Notes: generated by a model not told the origin, from the sequence alone. Shown: positions 1 through 6,720, counted from the first letter of the stretch. The stretch is 8,218 bases of DNA from Acidiferrobacteraceae bacterium (GCA_027343725.1 DAHWKH010000173.1:1-8218); one strand, 5' to 3'. Translations and numbers: made by a program.

Positions 1-161
1 CCGGCGCCGTTCGCCTGCGAGGCGCCGATATTGAAGCCGACGGAAAACGGCGTCAGGGCGAAAGCCGGCGCCGCGAGCCCGAGGCTCAGGGCGAGAGCGA
101 GTGGGAAACGCGATTGACGGAGACATCGGGGGGTGGGACACAAGCGAGGTCGCACATCCAT
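1..161 (-). CDS. Exported protein of unknown function, N-terminal part only
   Basis: This is a partial gene that runs off the left edge of the window. Reading leftward from ATG at 161-159 gives 53 codons with no stop. A consensus Shine-Dalgarno sequence, AGGAGG, lies 6 bases before the ATG and fixes the start. The product begins with a basic, Cys-containing n-region (residues 1-18), then a hydrophobic stretch of Leu and Ala (about 20-31), then APAFA followed by LTPFSVGF. That is a textbook Sec signal peptide with probable signal peptidase I cleavage after AFA, near residue 35. The first mature residues are rich in Gly, Ser and aromatics, as in some outer-membrane or periplasmic proteins, but too little is visible to assign a family. 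There is no lipobox. The small ORF at 195-404 lies upstream on the same strand and may be co-transcribed. Confidence 0.72.
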   Translation of the reverse strand, partial: MDVRPRLCPTPRCLRQSRFPLALALSLGLAAPAFALTPFSVGFNIGASQANGA

Positions 162-194
162 TCTCTTCCTCCTGTGGGGATTGCAGGCTCTACC

Positions 195-404
195 CTAACG
201 AATTTCCGCCACACGGTCGAGGGCCTTTTGCCGATCGCACAGGTCGATGCCCACGATGTCGTCAATGCCATAGGGCGCGCCGACGGGACCCGTGTCGCGC
301 GGCATCCGGCCGGTGAGCGCACGGAGCAGTGCGGCAAAGCCTCCCGGAATGGCCGGTCTCCATGGAAGGAAGAAACGGCTGGGTGGGACAAACAGCCGCC
401 CCAT
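195..404 (-). CDS. Small hypothetical protein (possible)
   Basis: A 69-residue reading frame, ATG at 404-402 to TAG at 197-195. I do not recognise a family. The N-terminal half is hydrophobic and aromatic (FVPPSRFFLPW near residues 5-15). The C-terminal half is polar (GIDDIVGIDL, then a charged tail ending in AEIR). Its composition looks more protein-like than that of the antisense frames nearby, and it ends 33 bases before the exported protein, with a plausible two-gene operon arrangement. The ribosome binding site is weak: only GGGG about 5 bases before the ATG. The frame stays open upstream to an ATG at 707, but that extension crosses the inverted repeat at 506-562 and reads like non-coding sequence. 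It could equally be a chance ORF in GC-rich DNA or the remnant of a longer gene. Confidence 0.33.
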   Translation of the reverse strand: MGRLFVPPSRFFLPWRPAIPGGFAALLRALTGRMPRDTGPVGAPYGIDDIVGIDLCDRQKALDRVAEIR

Positions 405-505
405 CGCGGCCCCAGGACGCGGGAGACCGGCGGCGGAAAGATAACGAGACAACGGGCGCAGGTGTCGCGCGACCGGGGGGCGCGACGGACGAGCGTTTCG
501 CGAAT

Positions 506-562
506 CGCCATTATGGGTTCCGGCCGGGCTTGCTTTACGGGCGGCCGGTACCCATAATGGCG
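506..562. repeat. 21-bp inverted repeat with a 15-base loop
   Basis: The left arm (506-526) and right arm (542-562) are complementary at 20 of 21 positions. The single mismatch is T519 against T549. The arms contain CCATTATGGGT and its partner ACCCATAATGG, then a GC-rich inner part CCGGCCG/CGGCCGG. The loop (527-541) is 15 bases. No T-run follows on either strand, so it does not look like a standard intrinsic terminator. Each arm contains CATAAT reading outward, which resembles a sigma-70 -10 box. It could be an operator, a bidirectional promoter element, or a dispersed palindromic repeat of the REP type. There is no obvious target-site duplication. Confidence 0.75.
530..558 (+). promoter_or_regulatory. 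Candidate sigma-70 promoter for the helicase gene
   Basis: TTGCTT at 530-535 (3 of 6 to TTGACA), a 17-base spacer, and CATAAT at 553-558 (5 of 6 to TATAAT). The -35 box lies in the loop and the -10 box in the right arm of the inverted repeat, so any DNA structure or bound protein there would affect it. Transcription would start near 565, giving a leader of about 165 bases before the helicase ATG. The prediction rests on motif match and spacing only. Confidence 0.35.
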
Positions 563-685
563 CCCGGATGGCTAATGCCTGTAGTGTCGCGGATCTCTCT
601 TGCGGGTCTGTCGCTTCTCGACCCCTGTCAGTCGTTACCCGAATCCCCCTGATCCCGTGCGAGAACCCTTGGGTCTCGTCGCGGC

Positions 686-702
686 GGCGGCCGCTGGCCG
701 CC
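686..702 (+). other. GC-rich hairpin in the helicase leader
   Basis: GGCGGCC (686-692) and GGCCGCC (696-702) form a perfect 7-bp stem around the loop GCT. It ends 18 bases before the AAGGAG ribosome binding site of the helicase. In the transcript it would be a stable structure close to, but not covering, that site. A role in translation control is only inference, and such short GC stems are common in this base composition. Confidence 0.4.
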
Positions 703-731
703 TTCACGCCATTGTGTCTTAAGGAGTCTGA

Positions 732-1973
732 ATGTCTTTTGCGTCATTGAAGTTGAGCCCGCCGGTGTTGCGGGCCCTGGCCGATGCCGGCTACGACGAA
801 CCCACGCCGGTTCAGGCGGCCGCGATCCCGCGCGTGCTCGCGGGGCGCGATGTGATGGCCCAATCGCGCACCGGGACCGGGAAAACCGCGGCCTTCCTGG
901 TGCCCGCGCTGGAACGGTTGACGAGTGAACCGCGCGGCCCGGGCGTCGGCGTGCGCGTGTTGGTGCTGACGCCCACGCGCGAACTCGCGATGCAAGTCAA
1001 GGACGCGGCACTCACCTATTCGCGTCACATGCGGCTTGCGATCGGGGCGATCGTCGGCGGCGTGCCCTATCCGCCGCAGCAACGGCTTTTCAAACGCCCC
1101 CTCGACATCCTGGTGGCGACGCCGGGACGGCTCCTCGATCACATGGAGCAGGGGCGGATCGACTGGCGGCGCCTCGAGATGGTGATCCTCGACGAGGCCG
1201 ATCGCATGCTCGACATGGGTTTCCTGAAAGACGTCGAGCGCATCCTCGCCGCCACCCCCAAGGGCCGCCAGACGGTCATGTTTTCGGCGACCTTCGAGGG
1301 GCCCATCGCGACGTTCGCGACGCGCTTCTTGAAGGACCCCGAGCGCGTGCGCATCGCCGCAAGCCCCGCGCAAAGCGCGCAGATCGCGCAGCACGTGCAC
1401 TACGTCAACGACAGCATCCAGAAAAAGGCCATGCTGCTCACGCTCCTGAAGGATGCCCCGATCGCGCAGGCGGTGATTTTCACGGGCACGAAGCACGGCG
1501 CCGATAAACTCGCGCGTGCGATCGAGGGATCGGGACACGCGGCCGCGGCCTTGCACGGCGACATGCGCCAGGGTGTGCGCAATCGCACGCTCGCGCAGTT
1601 TCGCGCGGGCGAGGTGCGGGTGCTGGTTGCGACCGACATCGCCGCGCGCGGCATCGACGTCGCGGCGGTCTCGCACGTGTTCAACTACGATCTGCCGAAG
1701 TCCGTGGAGGACTATGTGCATCGCATCGGGCGTACCGGCCGGGCGGGCCAAAAAGGGGCGGCCATCTCGTTCGCGACCCGCGATGAGCAGGCGACCGTGC
1801 GGCGGATCGAACGCTTCACCGGTCAGAGCATCCCAGTCGTGTCCGTGCCCGGTTTCTCCGTCGATCCGCCGCCCGCGGCCCGAGCGGGCCAGGGGGCCAA
1901 GGGATTGCGACCGCAGCAGCCATTCGCGGCACGCCGGGCAGGGGCCCGCAGGAAGCCTCTGCCGCGCGTTTAG
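732..1973 (+). CDS. rhlE: DEAD-box ATP-dependent RNA helicase, RhlE type
   Basis: A 413-residue cytoplasmic protein that uses ATP to unwind short RNA duplexes. The family acts in ribosome assembly, cold adaptation and RNA turnover. All the core motifs are present in order: Q motif with F3 and PTPVQ (24-28), motif I AQSRTGTGKT (43-52), Ia PTRELA (81-86), Ib TPGR (130-133), II DEAD (154-157), III SAT (185-187), IV VIFTGT (248-253), V ATDIAARGIDV (300-310) and VI HRIGRTGRAG (330-339). The RMLDMGF after DEAD is characteristic of the RhlE group. After about residue 380 comes a short Pro/Ala/Arg-rich basic tail, which in relatives contributes non-specific RNA binding. The start is supported by AAGGAG 5 bases before the ATG. 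It appears monocistronic, with about 360 bases to the next gene. The catalytic core looks intact; the exact subfamily (RhlE against a close relative) is less certain than the helicase call. Confidence 0.95.
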   Translation: MSFASLKLSPPVLRALADAGYDEPTPVQAAAIPRVLAGRDVMAQSRTGTGKTAAFLVPALERLTSEPRGPGVGVRVLVLTPTRELAMQVKDAALTYSRHMRLAIGAIVGGVPYPPQQRLFKRPLDILVATPGRLLDHMEQGRIDWRRLEMVILDEADRMLDMGFLKDVERILAATPKGRQTVMFSATFEGPIATFATRFLKDPERVRIAASPAQSAQIAQHVHYVNDSIQKKAMLLTLLKDAPIAQAVIFTGTKHGADKLARAIEGSGHAAAALHGDMRQGVRNRTLAQFRAGEVRVLVATDIAARGIDVAAVSHVFNYDLPKSVEDYVHRIGRTGRAGQKGAAISFATRDEQATVRRIERFTGQSIPVVSVPGFSVDPPPAARAGQGAKGLRPQQPFAARRAGARRKPLPRV

Positions 1974-2337
1974 GGCGATCCGGACGGCGGGTGTTTCGGC
2001 GCGACGCGGTTTGCGCGCGCCGGCACACGGTTCCCGCGGCGTCACGCGATCAGGAGGCCGATGATCCCGGGAACGCCCACGGATCGCATCGACTCGAACA
2101 CGAAAGACGCCGTCCACCGGTTCCCGCCGTGGGGCAGCCCGCTATGAGGTCATGGGCACCGTCGTGTCGTCCGTGGCAGCCCGCGGGCACCGCCGGGCGG
2201 AGAGCGATGCGGATCGCGCGTGTGAGCGTTTGGTCCGGATACCCCCTTTGAGTGAGTTGGCATCCGAAACGTCCCGATACCACCAGGCACGCTTTGTGCA
2301 TTTGTCCTGAGTGGGCAATCACGGTCGCAGGCCGCTT
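1974..2337. other. Intergenic region after the helicase
   Basis: A 364-base gap. Apart from the hairpin at 1991-2028, I see no RNA gene, clear promoter or convincing coding frame. A short minus-strand frame (2149-2042) ends in a hydrophobic peptide and is discussed as a finding. CGGTTCCCGC occurs twice (2028-2037 and 2118-2127), probably by chance. The promoter of the downstream diguanylate cyclase must lie here if that gene is not read through from the helicase, but I could not find a well-spaced -35/-10 pair. Confidence 0.55.
1991..2028 (+). terminator. Hairpin downstream of the helicase, possible transcript end
   Basis: The arms 1991-2003 and 2016-2028 form a 13-bp stem with one U-C mismatch and one G-U pair around a 12-base loop. 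It begins 17 bases after the helicase stop codon. No T-tract follows, so a classical intrinsic terminator is unlikely. It may protect the 3' end of the mRNA or act with Rho. Confidence 0.35.
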
Positions 2338-3747
2338 ATGCGGGAAGAGCCGAAGGTCATCGAGAGCCTGGGTGTCGTCGCCGCCTCGCGCGCGAGCCGC
2401 ATGAAGGCGGCGGGCCTGATCGCGGCATTGACGCTCGCAACCCTCGTGATCGCCCCCATGGGCCAGCAGCGCGTGGTCATCATGCGCGGGTTTTTGCCGG
2501 CCCTTTTGGCCTTGGGACTGCTCGGGGATTGGCTTACGGGCTACCTGTTATGGGGGCAGGCGCAGGCGGGACGGGATCGCGGGCTTGCAGTCCTCGCGGC
2601 CACCTATTTCGCGACCGGCATACTCGTCGCGGTCAACGCCTGGGTGTTCCCGGCGGCCTTTCTGAGTGGTTCGGGGCGGCCCGGGAACCTCGCGGGGTGG
2701 GTGTGGATCTTCTGGCACGTGGCCTTCACGGGCGGCCTGCTGATCTATGCCCGAACGCCCGGGGGCCGCGCGCGCGATGAGGCCGAGTTTCTGTGGTCCG
2801 CCCGCTTGGTGTTCTTGGGCGCTCTTGTGGTCGTTGCCGTCGCGCTCGCTCTTGCGTTCAGTCATGCGCTGCCGCGCCTCATCGGGATCAACCGCCGTTA
2901 CTATATGCCGGTCAGGTTCGTGGTCTTGCTGATCGCGTTCCTGCTGGCGGCCTTGGGCGTTTTCGTGGCACAGCGGCGGTGGCGCACGGTGCTCGACACC
3001 TGGCTTTCGGTGGCGCTTGCGACGGTGGCCTTGAACGCCGTTTTGATCGGATCGGCGCACGGGCGCTACCGCATGGGCTGGTATGCCGGGCCGCTCGTGA
3101 GCGTGGTGGGAGGTTTATCGGTCGTGGTCGCCTGCGTCTTTGAGGTCAATCAACTCTACCGGCGTCTCATCGAGAACTCGGCGTCGATGGCCGACGCCCA
3201 TGCGGGTTTGCTCGCGGCCAATAGCGAGCTCACGGTCATGGCCGAGCACGACAGCCTGACGCAGCTTTTGAACCGCCGCGCGCTCGATGCCCACCTGGCC
3301 GAGGGCTTTGCGGCCTATCGACAGACGGCCGTGCCCTTCAGTCTCTTGATGGTCGATCTCGATTACTTCAAGGCCATCAACGATCATTTGGGGCATCTCG
3401 GTGGGGACGCGATTCTGACCCAGGTCGCGCGGCGTCTCACCCAGGCCGTGCGCGGCTCGGATGTGATCGGGCGCTATGGTGGGGAGGAATTCGCGGTGTA
3501 TCTGCCGGGCACGGGTCTGCCCGGCGCGCGCGCCGTGGGACTCAAGTTGCTCTCGGCGGTGCGGGCCGAGCCCTTCGTGTACGGCGGGCGGGTCGTGCCC
3601 GTGACCATGAGCATCGGGGTCGCGACGGTGAGCGACAGCGACACCGCGCTCGAGGATCTCGTGCAGCGCGCCGACCGCGCGCTCTATCGCGCCAAGCGCC
3701 GCGGGCGCGACCGGCAGGTCGTGTCCGGGGACGCGCCGGGTCTTTAA
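2338..3747 (+). CDS. Membrane-bound diguanylate cyclase (MASE4-GGDEF)
   Basis: The protein makes the second messenger c-di-GMP from two GTP at the inner membrane. Numbering is from ATG 2338 (469 residues). Residues about 25-270 form roughly eight transmembrane segments matching the MASE4 sensor family, including the D64-x-LTGYLLWGQ stretch, a Pro-containing VFPAAF and WVWIFWH (121-127). A short linker (270-305) leads to the GGDEF domain (about 305-460). The active-site signature is GGEEF at 381-385, metal-binding acidic residues lie at D340-L-D342, and an inhibitory I-site RGSD (372-375) sits exactly five residues before GGEEF. The enzyme is therefore predicted active and product-inhibited. 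The ligand of MASE4 is unknown. The start is uncertain: a GTG at 2311 would add 9 residues, and an ATG at 2401 would remove 21. ATG 2338 is preferred for a weak AGG 6 bases upstream. It is probably co-transcribed with the DUF2784 gene. Confidence 0.92.
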   Translation: MREEPKVIESLGVVAASRASRMKAAGLIAALTLATLVIAPMGQQRVVIMRGFLPALLALGLLGDWLTGYLLWGQAQAGRDRGLAVLAATYFATGILVAVNAWVFPAAFLSGSGRPGNLAGWVWIFWHVAFTGGLLIYARTPGGRARDEAEFLWSARLVFLGALVVVAVALALAFSHALPRLIGINRRYYMPVRFVVLLIAFLLAALGVFVAQRRWRTVLDTWLSVALATVALNAVLIGSAHGRYRMGWYAGPLVSVVGGLSVVVACVFEVNQLYRRLIENSASMADAHAGLLAANSELTVMAEHDSLTQLLNRRALDAHLAEGFAAYRQTAVPFSLLMVDLDYFKAINDHLGHLGGDAILTQVARRLTQAVRGSDVIGRYGGEEFAVYLPGTGLPGARAVGLKLLSAVRAEPFVYGGRVVPVTMSIGVATVSDSDTALEDLVQRADRALYRAKRRGRDRQVVSGDAPGL

Positions 3748-3757
3748 GGAGGACGGC

Positions 3758-4144
3758 ATGGGAGATGCCCTGCGGTTGTCTGCCGCCGATGCCGTGCTGC
3801 TCGTGCACGGCCTGTACGTCGCGTTCGTCGCGACCGGTTTCGTGCTGATCCCGCTCGGGGTCTTCCGCGGCTGGCGCTTCGTGCGCTCCTGGCGCTACCG
3901 ACTCCTGCACGCGCTCGCGATCGCGGTGGTGGTGTTCGAGCAGGGTGTCGGCATGGCCTGTCCCCTGACGGTCTGGGAGGCGCGCTTGCGGGGGGTTCAG
4001 GGGGCGCCGCGGGCGTTCGTGCCGGCGCTCGTCCAGGGGCTCGTGTTCCACGCCTGGCCCCCCTGGGTGTTCACGCTCCTCTACGCGGTGCTGCTCTTGC
4101 TCGTCTTTCTGTACGCGCTGTTGTGGCCGCCGACGCATCGCTGA
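3758..4144 (+). CDS. DUF2784 family integral membrane protein
   Basis: A 128-residue inner-membrane protein of unknown function. About four hydrophobic segments are visible (roughly 10-35, 48-66, 86-98 and 102-124). Features typical of the family include H17 in the first segment, R-x-LLH (48-51 region), the CPLTVWE motif (68-74) with a following Leu-Arg, and a tryptophan-proline-rich loop near 100. The length is normal for DUF2784. The start is well supported: AAGGAGGA overlaps the stop codon of the diguanylate cyclase gene and lies 4 bases before the ATG, so the two genes are only 10 bases apart and translation may be coupled. No role in c-di-GMP signalling is known to me for this family, so a functional link rests on position alone. 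Confidence 0.87.
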   Translation: MGDALRLSAADAVLLVHGLYVAFVATGFVLIPLGVFRGWRFVRSWRYRLLHALAIAVVVFEQGVGMACPLTVWEARLRGVQGAPRAFVPALVQGLVFHAWPPWVFTLLYAVLLLLVFLYALLWPPTHR

Positions 4145-4156
4145 GACCGAGGTCTC

Positions 4157-4185
4157 TTGGCGGCCTCGGGCGTGGCCTCTATACT
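4157..4185 (+). promoter_or_regulatory. Sigma-70 promoter of uppP
   Basis: TTGGCG at 4157-4162, a 17-base spacer, and TATACT at 4180-4185 (5 of 6 to TATAAT). Transcription would start near 4192, leaving a leader of about 20 bases that contains the AGGAGA ribosome binding site (4201-4206). Two short inverted repeats touch the -35 box: GAGACC/GGTCTC (4143-4156), which starts inside the preceding stop codon, and CCGAGG/CCTCGG (4147-4152 and 4164-4169). They could be operator half-sites, but are short enough to be chance. Confidence 0.68.
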
Positions 4186-4211
4186 GAGCCCGAAACGGAC
4201 AGGAGAACACG

Positions 4212-5039
4212 ATGCGGGTGTGGCAGATGGCGGTCCTTGCGATCCTGCAAGGCATCACCGAGTTGTTTCCGATCAGCAGCCTTGGACACAGCGTCGTCGT
4301 GCGCACCGTGCTCGCCTGGCACATCCCGAAGACGAGCCCGGATTTCCTGCCGTTTCTCGTGGTGCTGCACGTGGGCACGGCGAGCGCCCTGCTGATCTAC
4401 TTCTGGCGCGACTGGCGCGACATCCTGGTGGGCCTGTGGCGCGCGCGCGGAAAGCCGCGCAACGCCGAGGCGCGCCTGTTCTGGTTCCTGGTGGTGGCCT
4501 CGATACCGGCCGGCCTCATCGGGCTCGCGTTCGAGAAAAGGATCAAACTGCTGTTTGCGAATCTGCTGGTGGCGGGCGCGTTCCTGATGGTCAACGGCAT
4601 CGTGCTGTTGATCGGTGACCGCCTGAAGCAGCGCCGTCCCGAGCACACGCTCGAGCACATGACGGTCGGCAAGGCACTGATCATCGGCGTGGCGCAGGCC
4701 TTTGCGCTCATTCCGGGCATGTCGCGGTCCGGGGTCACGGTCGTGGCGGGTCTCGGCAAGGGTTTCGATTACGCCGCCGCCGCCCGCTTCTCGTTTCTCA
4801 TGGCGACCCCCATCATCGGCGCGGCGGCCCTCCTCGAGGTCCCGAAGCTCTTCCATATCGCGGGGCCCGTGCATATCGACGCGATTTTCCTCTCGGGCGT
4901 GCTCGCCGGGCTTTTCGCGTACGGCAGCGTCTGGGTGCTGATGCGCTATTTTCGCAAGCAGGAGGTCGAGGCCTTGCGGCCCTTCGGCTACTACTGCCTG
5001 CTGCTGGGGGCCTCGTCGCTCATCTGGTACTTCGTTTAG
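4212..5039 (+). CDS. uppP: Undecaprenyl-diphosphatase (UppP/BacA family)
   Basis: An integral membrane phosphatase that converts undecaprenyl diphosphate to undecaprenyl phosphate, recycling the lipid carrier used for peptidoglycan and other surface polymers. Overproduction of this family gives bacitracin resistance. The 275-residue length is normal and at least seven hydrophobic segments are visible. The two conserved motifs are intact. The first is QGITE-LFPISSLGH (13-26), with E17, S23 and H26 matching catalytic positions of the family's (E/Q)xxxE and SS-x-GH signature. The second is PGMSRSG (168-174), with the essential R172. SSLGH in place of the common SSTGH or SSSGH is a mild variation. 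The start has AGGAGA 5 bases upstream and its own promoter, so it need not depend on the upstream pair. Its stop codon TAG overlaps the antisense stop of nadB. Confidence 0.94.
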   Translation: MRVWQMAVLAILQGITELFPISSLGHSVVVRTVLAWHIPKTSPDFLPFLVVLHVGTASALLIYFWRDWRDILVGLWRARGKPRNAEARLFWFLVVASIPAGLIGLAFEKRIKLLFANLLVAGAFLMVNGIVLLIGDRLKQRRPEHTLEHMTVGKALIIGVAQAFALIPGMSRSGVTVVAGLGKGFDYAAAARFSFLMATPIIGAAALLEVPKLFHIAGPVHIDAIFLSGVLAGLFAYGSVWVLMRYFRKQEVEALRPFGYYCLLLGASSLIWYFV

Positions 5040-6691
5040 GCCGGGAAGGGCCAATCGCCTCCGGCGGGGTCGCTGGGCAGGCGGCCGTTGGCGGGCGAGA
5101 GGACCGTGTCGCGCGGCGCGTGGGCGGTCTCGGGTCGCGGGTAGTCGCGCGAGTAATGCAGGCCGCGGCTCTCGCTGCGCGATTGCGCGCAGCGGATGAT
5201 GAGGTCCGCGACCTGCACGAGGTTGCGCAACTCGATCAAATCGTTCGAGACCCGGAAGTTGGCGTAGAACTCGAGGATCTCCTGGCTCAACAAGGTGACG
5301 CGGTGGCGGGCGCGTTCCAGGCGCTTGTTGGTGCGCACGATCCCCACGTAGTCCCACATGAAACGCCGCAGCTCCTCCCAGTTGTGCGCGACCACGACCC
5401 CCTCGTCGGCGTCCGTGACGCGGCTTTCGTCCCAGGGCGGCAGGGCGCCCGGCGGGTCGAGGGCCGCAAGCCCGCGCGCGGCATCGGCGGCCGCGGATTC
5501 CGCCATCACCAGGCATTCGAGCAGCGAGTTGCTGGCGAGCCGGTTGGCGCCGTGCAGACCGGTGAAGGCGCATTCCCCGACCGCGTACAGGCCCACGAGA
5601 TCGGTGCGCCCGCGCAGATCGGTCAGGATGCCGCCGCAGGTGTAATGCGCGGCCGGCACCACCGGGATCGGCTCCCGGGCCATGTCGTAACCAAAGCCCA
5701 GGCAACGCTCGTAGATCGTGGGAAAATGGCGCAGGAGGAAGTCCCGGCCTTTGTGGCGGATGTCGAGCATCACCGCATCGAGCCCGTGGCGCTTCATCTC
5801 GTTGTCGATCGCGCGCGCGACGATGTGGCGCGGCGCGAGCTCGGCGCGCTCGTCGTAGGCGGGCATGAAGCGCGTGCCGTCCGGCAGAAGCAGCCGCCCG
5901 CCCTCGCCGCGCACCGCTTCCGAGATCAGAAACGACTTCGCGCGCGGGTGGTAGAGGCAGGTCGGGTGGAACTGGATGAACTCGAGATTGGCGACCCGGC
6001 AGCCGGCGCGCCAGGCCATCGCGATGCCATCGCCGGTGGCGGTGTCGGGATTGCTGCTGTAGAGATAGGCCTTGGCAGCACCCCCTGTCGCGAGCGCCGT
6101 CAGGCGCGCGCCCCAGGCCTGCACGCGGCCTTGGGCTTTATCGAAGACATAGACGCCGAGACAGCGGTTGGGTCCCGTGAGACCGAGCTTGGCGCTGGTG
6201 ATGAGATCGATCGCGACCTGCTCCTCGAAGATGCGGATGCGCGGGTGGCGCCGGACGCGGTCGGCAAGCGTCGTTTCGACCGCGCGCCCGGTGGCGTCGG
6301 CCGCGTGCACGATGCGCCGGTGACTGTGGCCCCCTTCGCGCGTCAGGTGGTAGCGCCCGTCTTCGGTGGTGAAGGCGACCCCGCGCTCGGCCAGCCAGGC
6401 GATCGCCGCCGGCGCGCGTTCGACCACGAACGCCACCGTCTGTTCGTGACAGAGTCCGGCGCCGGCCGTCAACGTGTCCTGGATATGGGAGGCGAACGAG
6501 TCCTCGTGGGCCAACACCGCGGCGATCCCGCCTTGGGCGTAGAGGCTCGCGCCCTGGGTCAGCGCGGCCTTCGCGAACACCGCGACCGTGCCGTGGTCGG
6601 CCAGGCGCAAGGCGAGCGTGAGACCGGCCAAGCCCGCGCCGAGCACGACAAAATCGACGGCCGGGGGCTGCGGGGGGGAGGGAGGCGTCAT
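5036..6691 (-). CDS. nadB: L-aspartate oxidase
   Basis: This cytoplasmic FAD enzyme oxidises L-aspartate to iminoaspartate, the first step of de novo NAD synthesis; NadA then makes quinolinate. Oxygen or fumarate serves as electron acceptor in characterised members. The 551-residue protein starts with a dinucleotide-binding fold VVLGAGLAGL (15-24), followed by ASLYAQGGIAAV (48-59), a conserved flavin-enzyme segment. Probable catalytic and substrate positions are E119 and H122 (REGGHSHRRI), H242 (QFHPT), R288 and R293 (APRHIVARAID) and H349 (AAHYTCGG). The FAD motif GECAFTGLHGANRLASNSLLE region spans 372-392. The C-terminal helical domain (about 430-515) is present, then a Pro-rich tail. It is divergent from rpoE, as in E. 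coli. There is no good ribosome binding site before ATG 6691, but no better start is visible. Family members such as succinate dehydrogenase flavoprotein are excluded by the NadB-type arginines, HYTCGG and C-terminal region. Confidence 0.96.
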   Translation of the reverse strand: MTPPSPPQPPAVDFVVLGAGLAGLTLALRLADHGTVAVFAKAALTQGASLYAQGGIAAVLAHEDSFASHIQDTLTAGAGLCHEQTVAFVVERAPAAIAWLAERGVAFTTEDGRYHLTREGGHSHRRIVHAADATGRAVETTLADRVRRHPRIRIFEEQVAIDLITSAKLGLTGPNRCLGVYVFDKAQGRVQAWGARLTALATGGAAKAYLYSSNPDTATGDGIAMAWRAGCRVANLEFIQFHPTCLYHPRAKSFLISEAVRGEGGRLLLPDGTRFMPAYDERAELAPRHIVARAIDNEMKRHGLDAVMLDIRHKGRDFLLRHFPTIYERCLGFGYDMAREPIPVVPAAHYTCGGILTDLRGRTDLVGLYAVGECAFTGLHGANRLASNSLLECLVMAESAAADAARGLAALDPPGALPPWDESRVTDADEGVVVAHNWEELRRFMWDYVGIVRTNKRLERARHRVTLLSQEILEFYANFRVSNDLIELRNLVQVADLIIRCAQSRSESRGLHYSRDYPRPETAHAPRDTVLSPANGRLPSDPAGGDWPFPA

Positions 6692-6720
6692 GGGCGTGGG
6701 GCGCGGGCGATTTTTCGGGT

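Larger units (their letters stand above)
405..731. other. Divergent intergenic region before the helicase
   Basis: About 330 bases lie between the possible small minus-strand ORF and the plus-strand helicase. The region holds a large inverted repeat (506-562), a candidate plus-strand promoter overlapping it, and a GC-rich hairpin (686-702) in the helicase leader. I see no RNA gene or known riboswitch here. Open frames on both strands in this stretch look like chance ORFs. Confidence 0.6.

Noticed and set aside
661..677. GAGAACCC/GGGTCTC as a leader hairpin
   Set aside because: The loop would be two bases and the arms need a bulge, so it is unlikely to fold.
744..2117. A 457-codon open frame on the minus strand opposite the helicase
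   Set aside because: It is the antisense shadow of a gene with all helicase motifs intact. Its product is rich in Arg, His and Gly with no recognisable domain, as expected from GC-rich antisense.
2028..2127. Direct repeat CGGTTCCCGC at two places 90 bases apart
   Set aside because: Ten GC-rich bases repeated once are plausible by chance here, and there is no further repeat unit or array.
2257..2285. TTGGCA at 2257-2262 as the -35 box of a promoter for the diguanylate cyclase gene
   Set aside because: No acceptable -10 box lies at 16-18 base spacing; GATACC is only 13 bases away.
4179..5705. A 508-codon minus-strand frame spanning the uppP and nadB ends
   Set aside because: It overlaps two convincing genes in other frames and its translation shows no domain.
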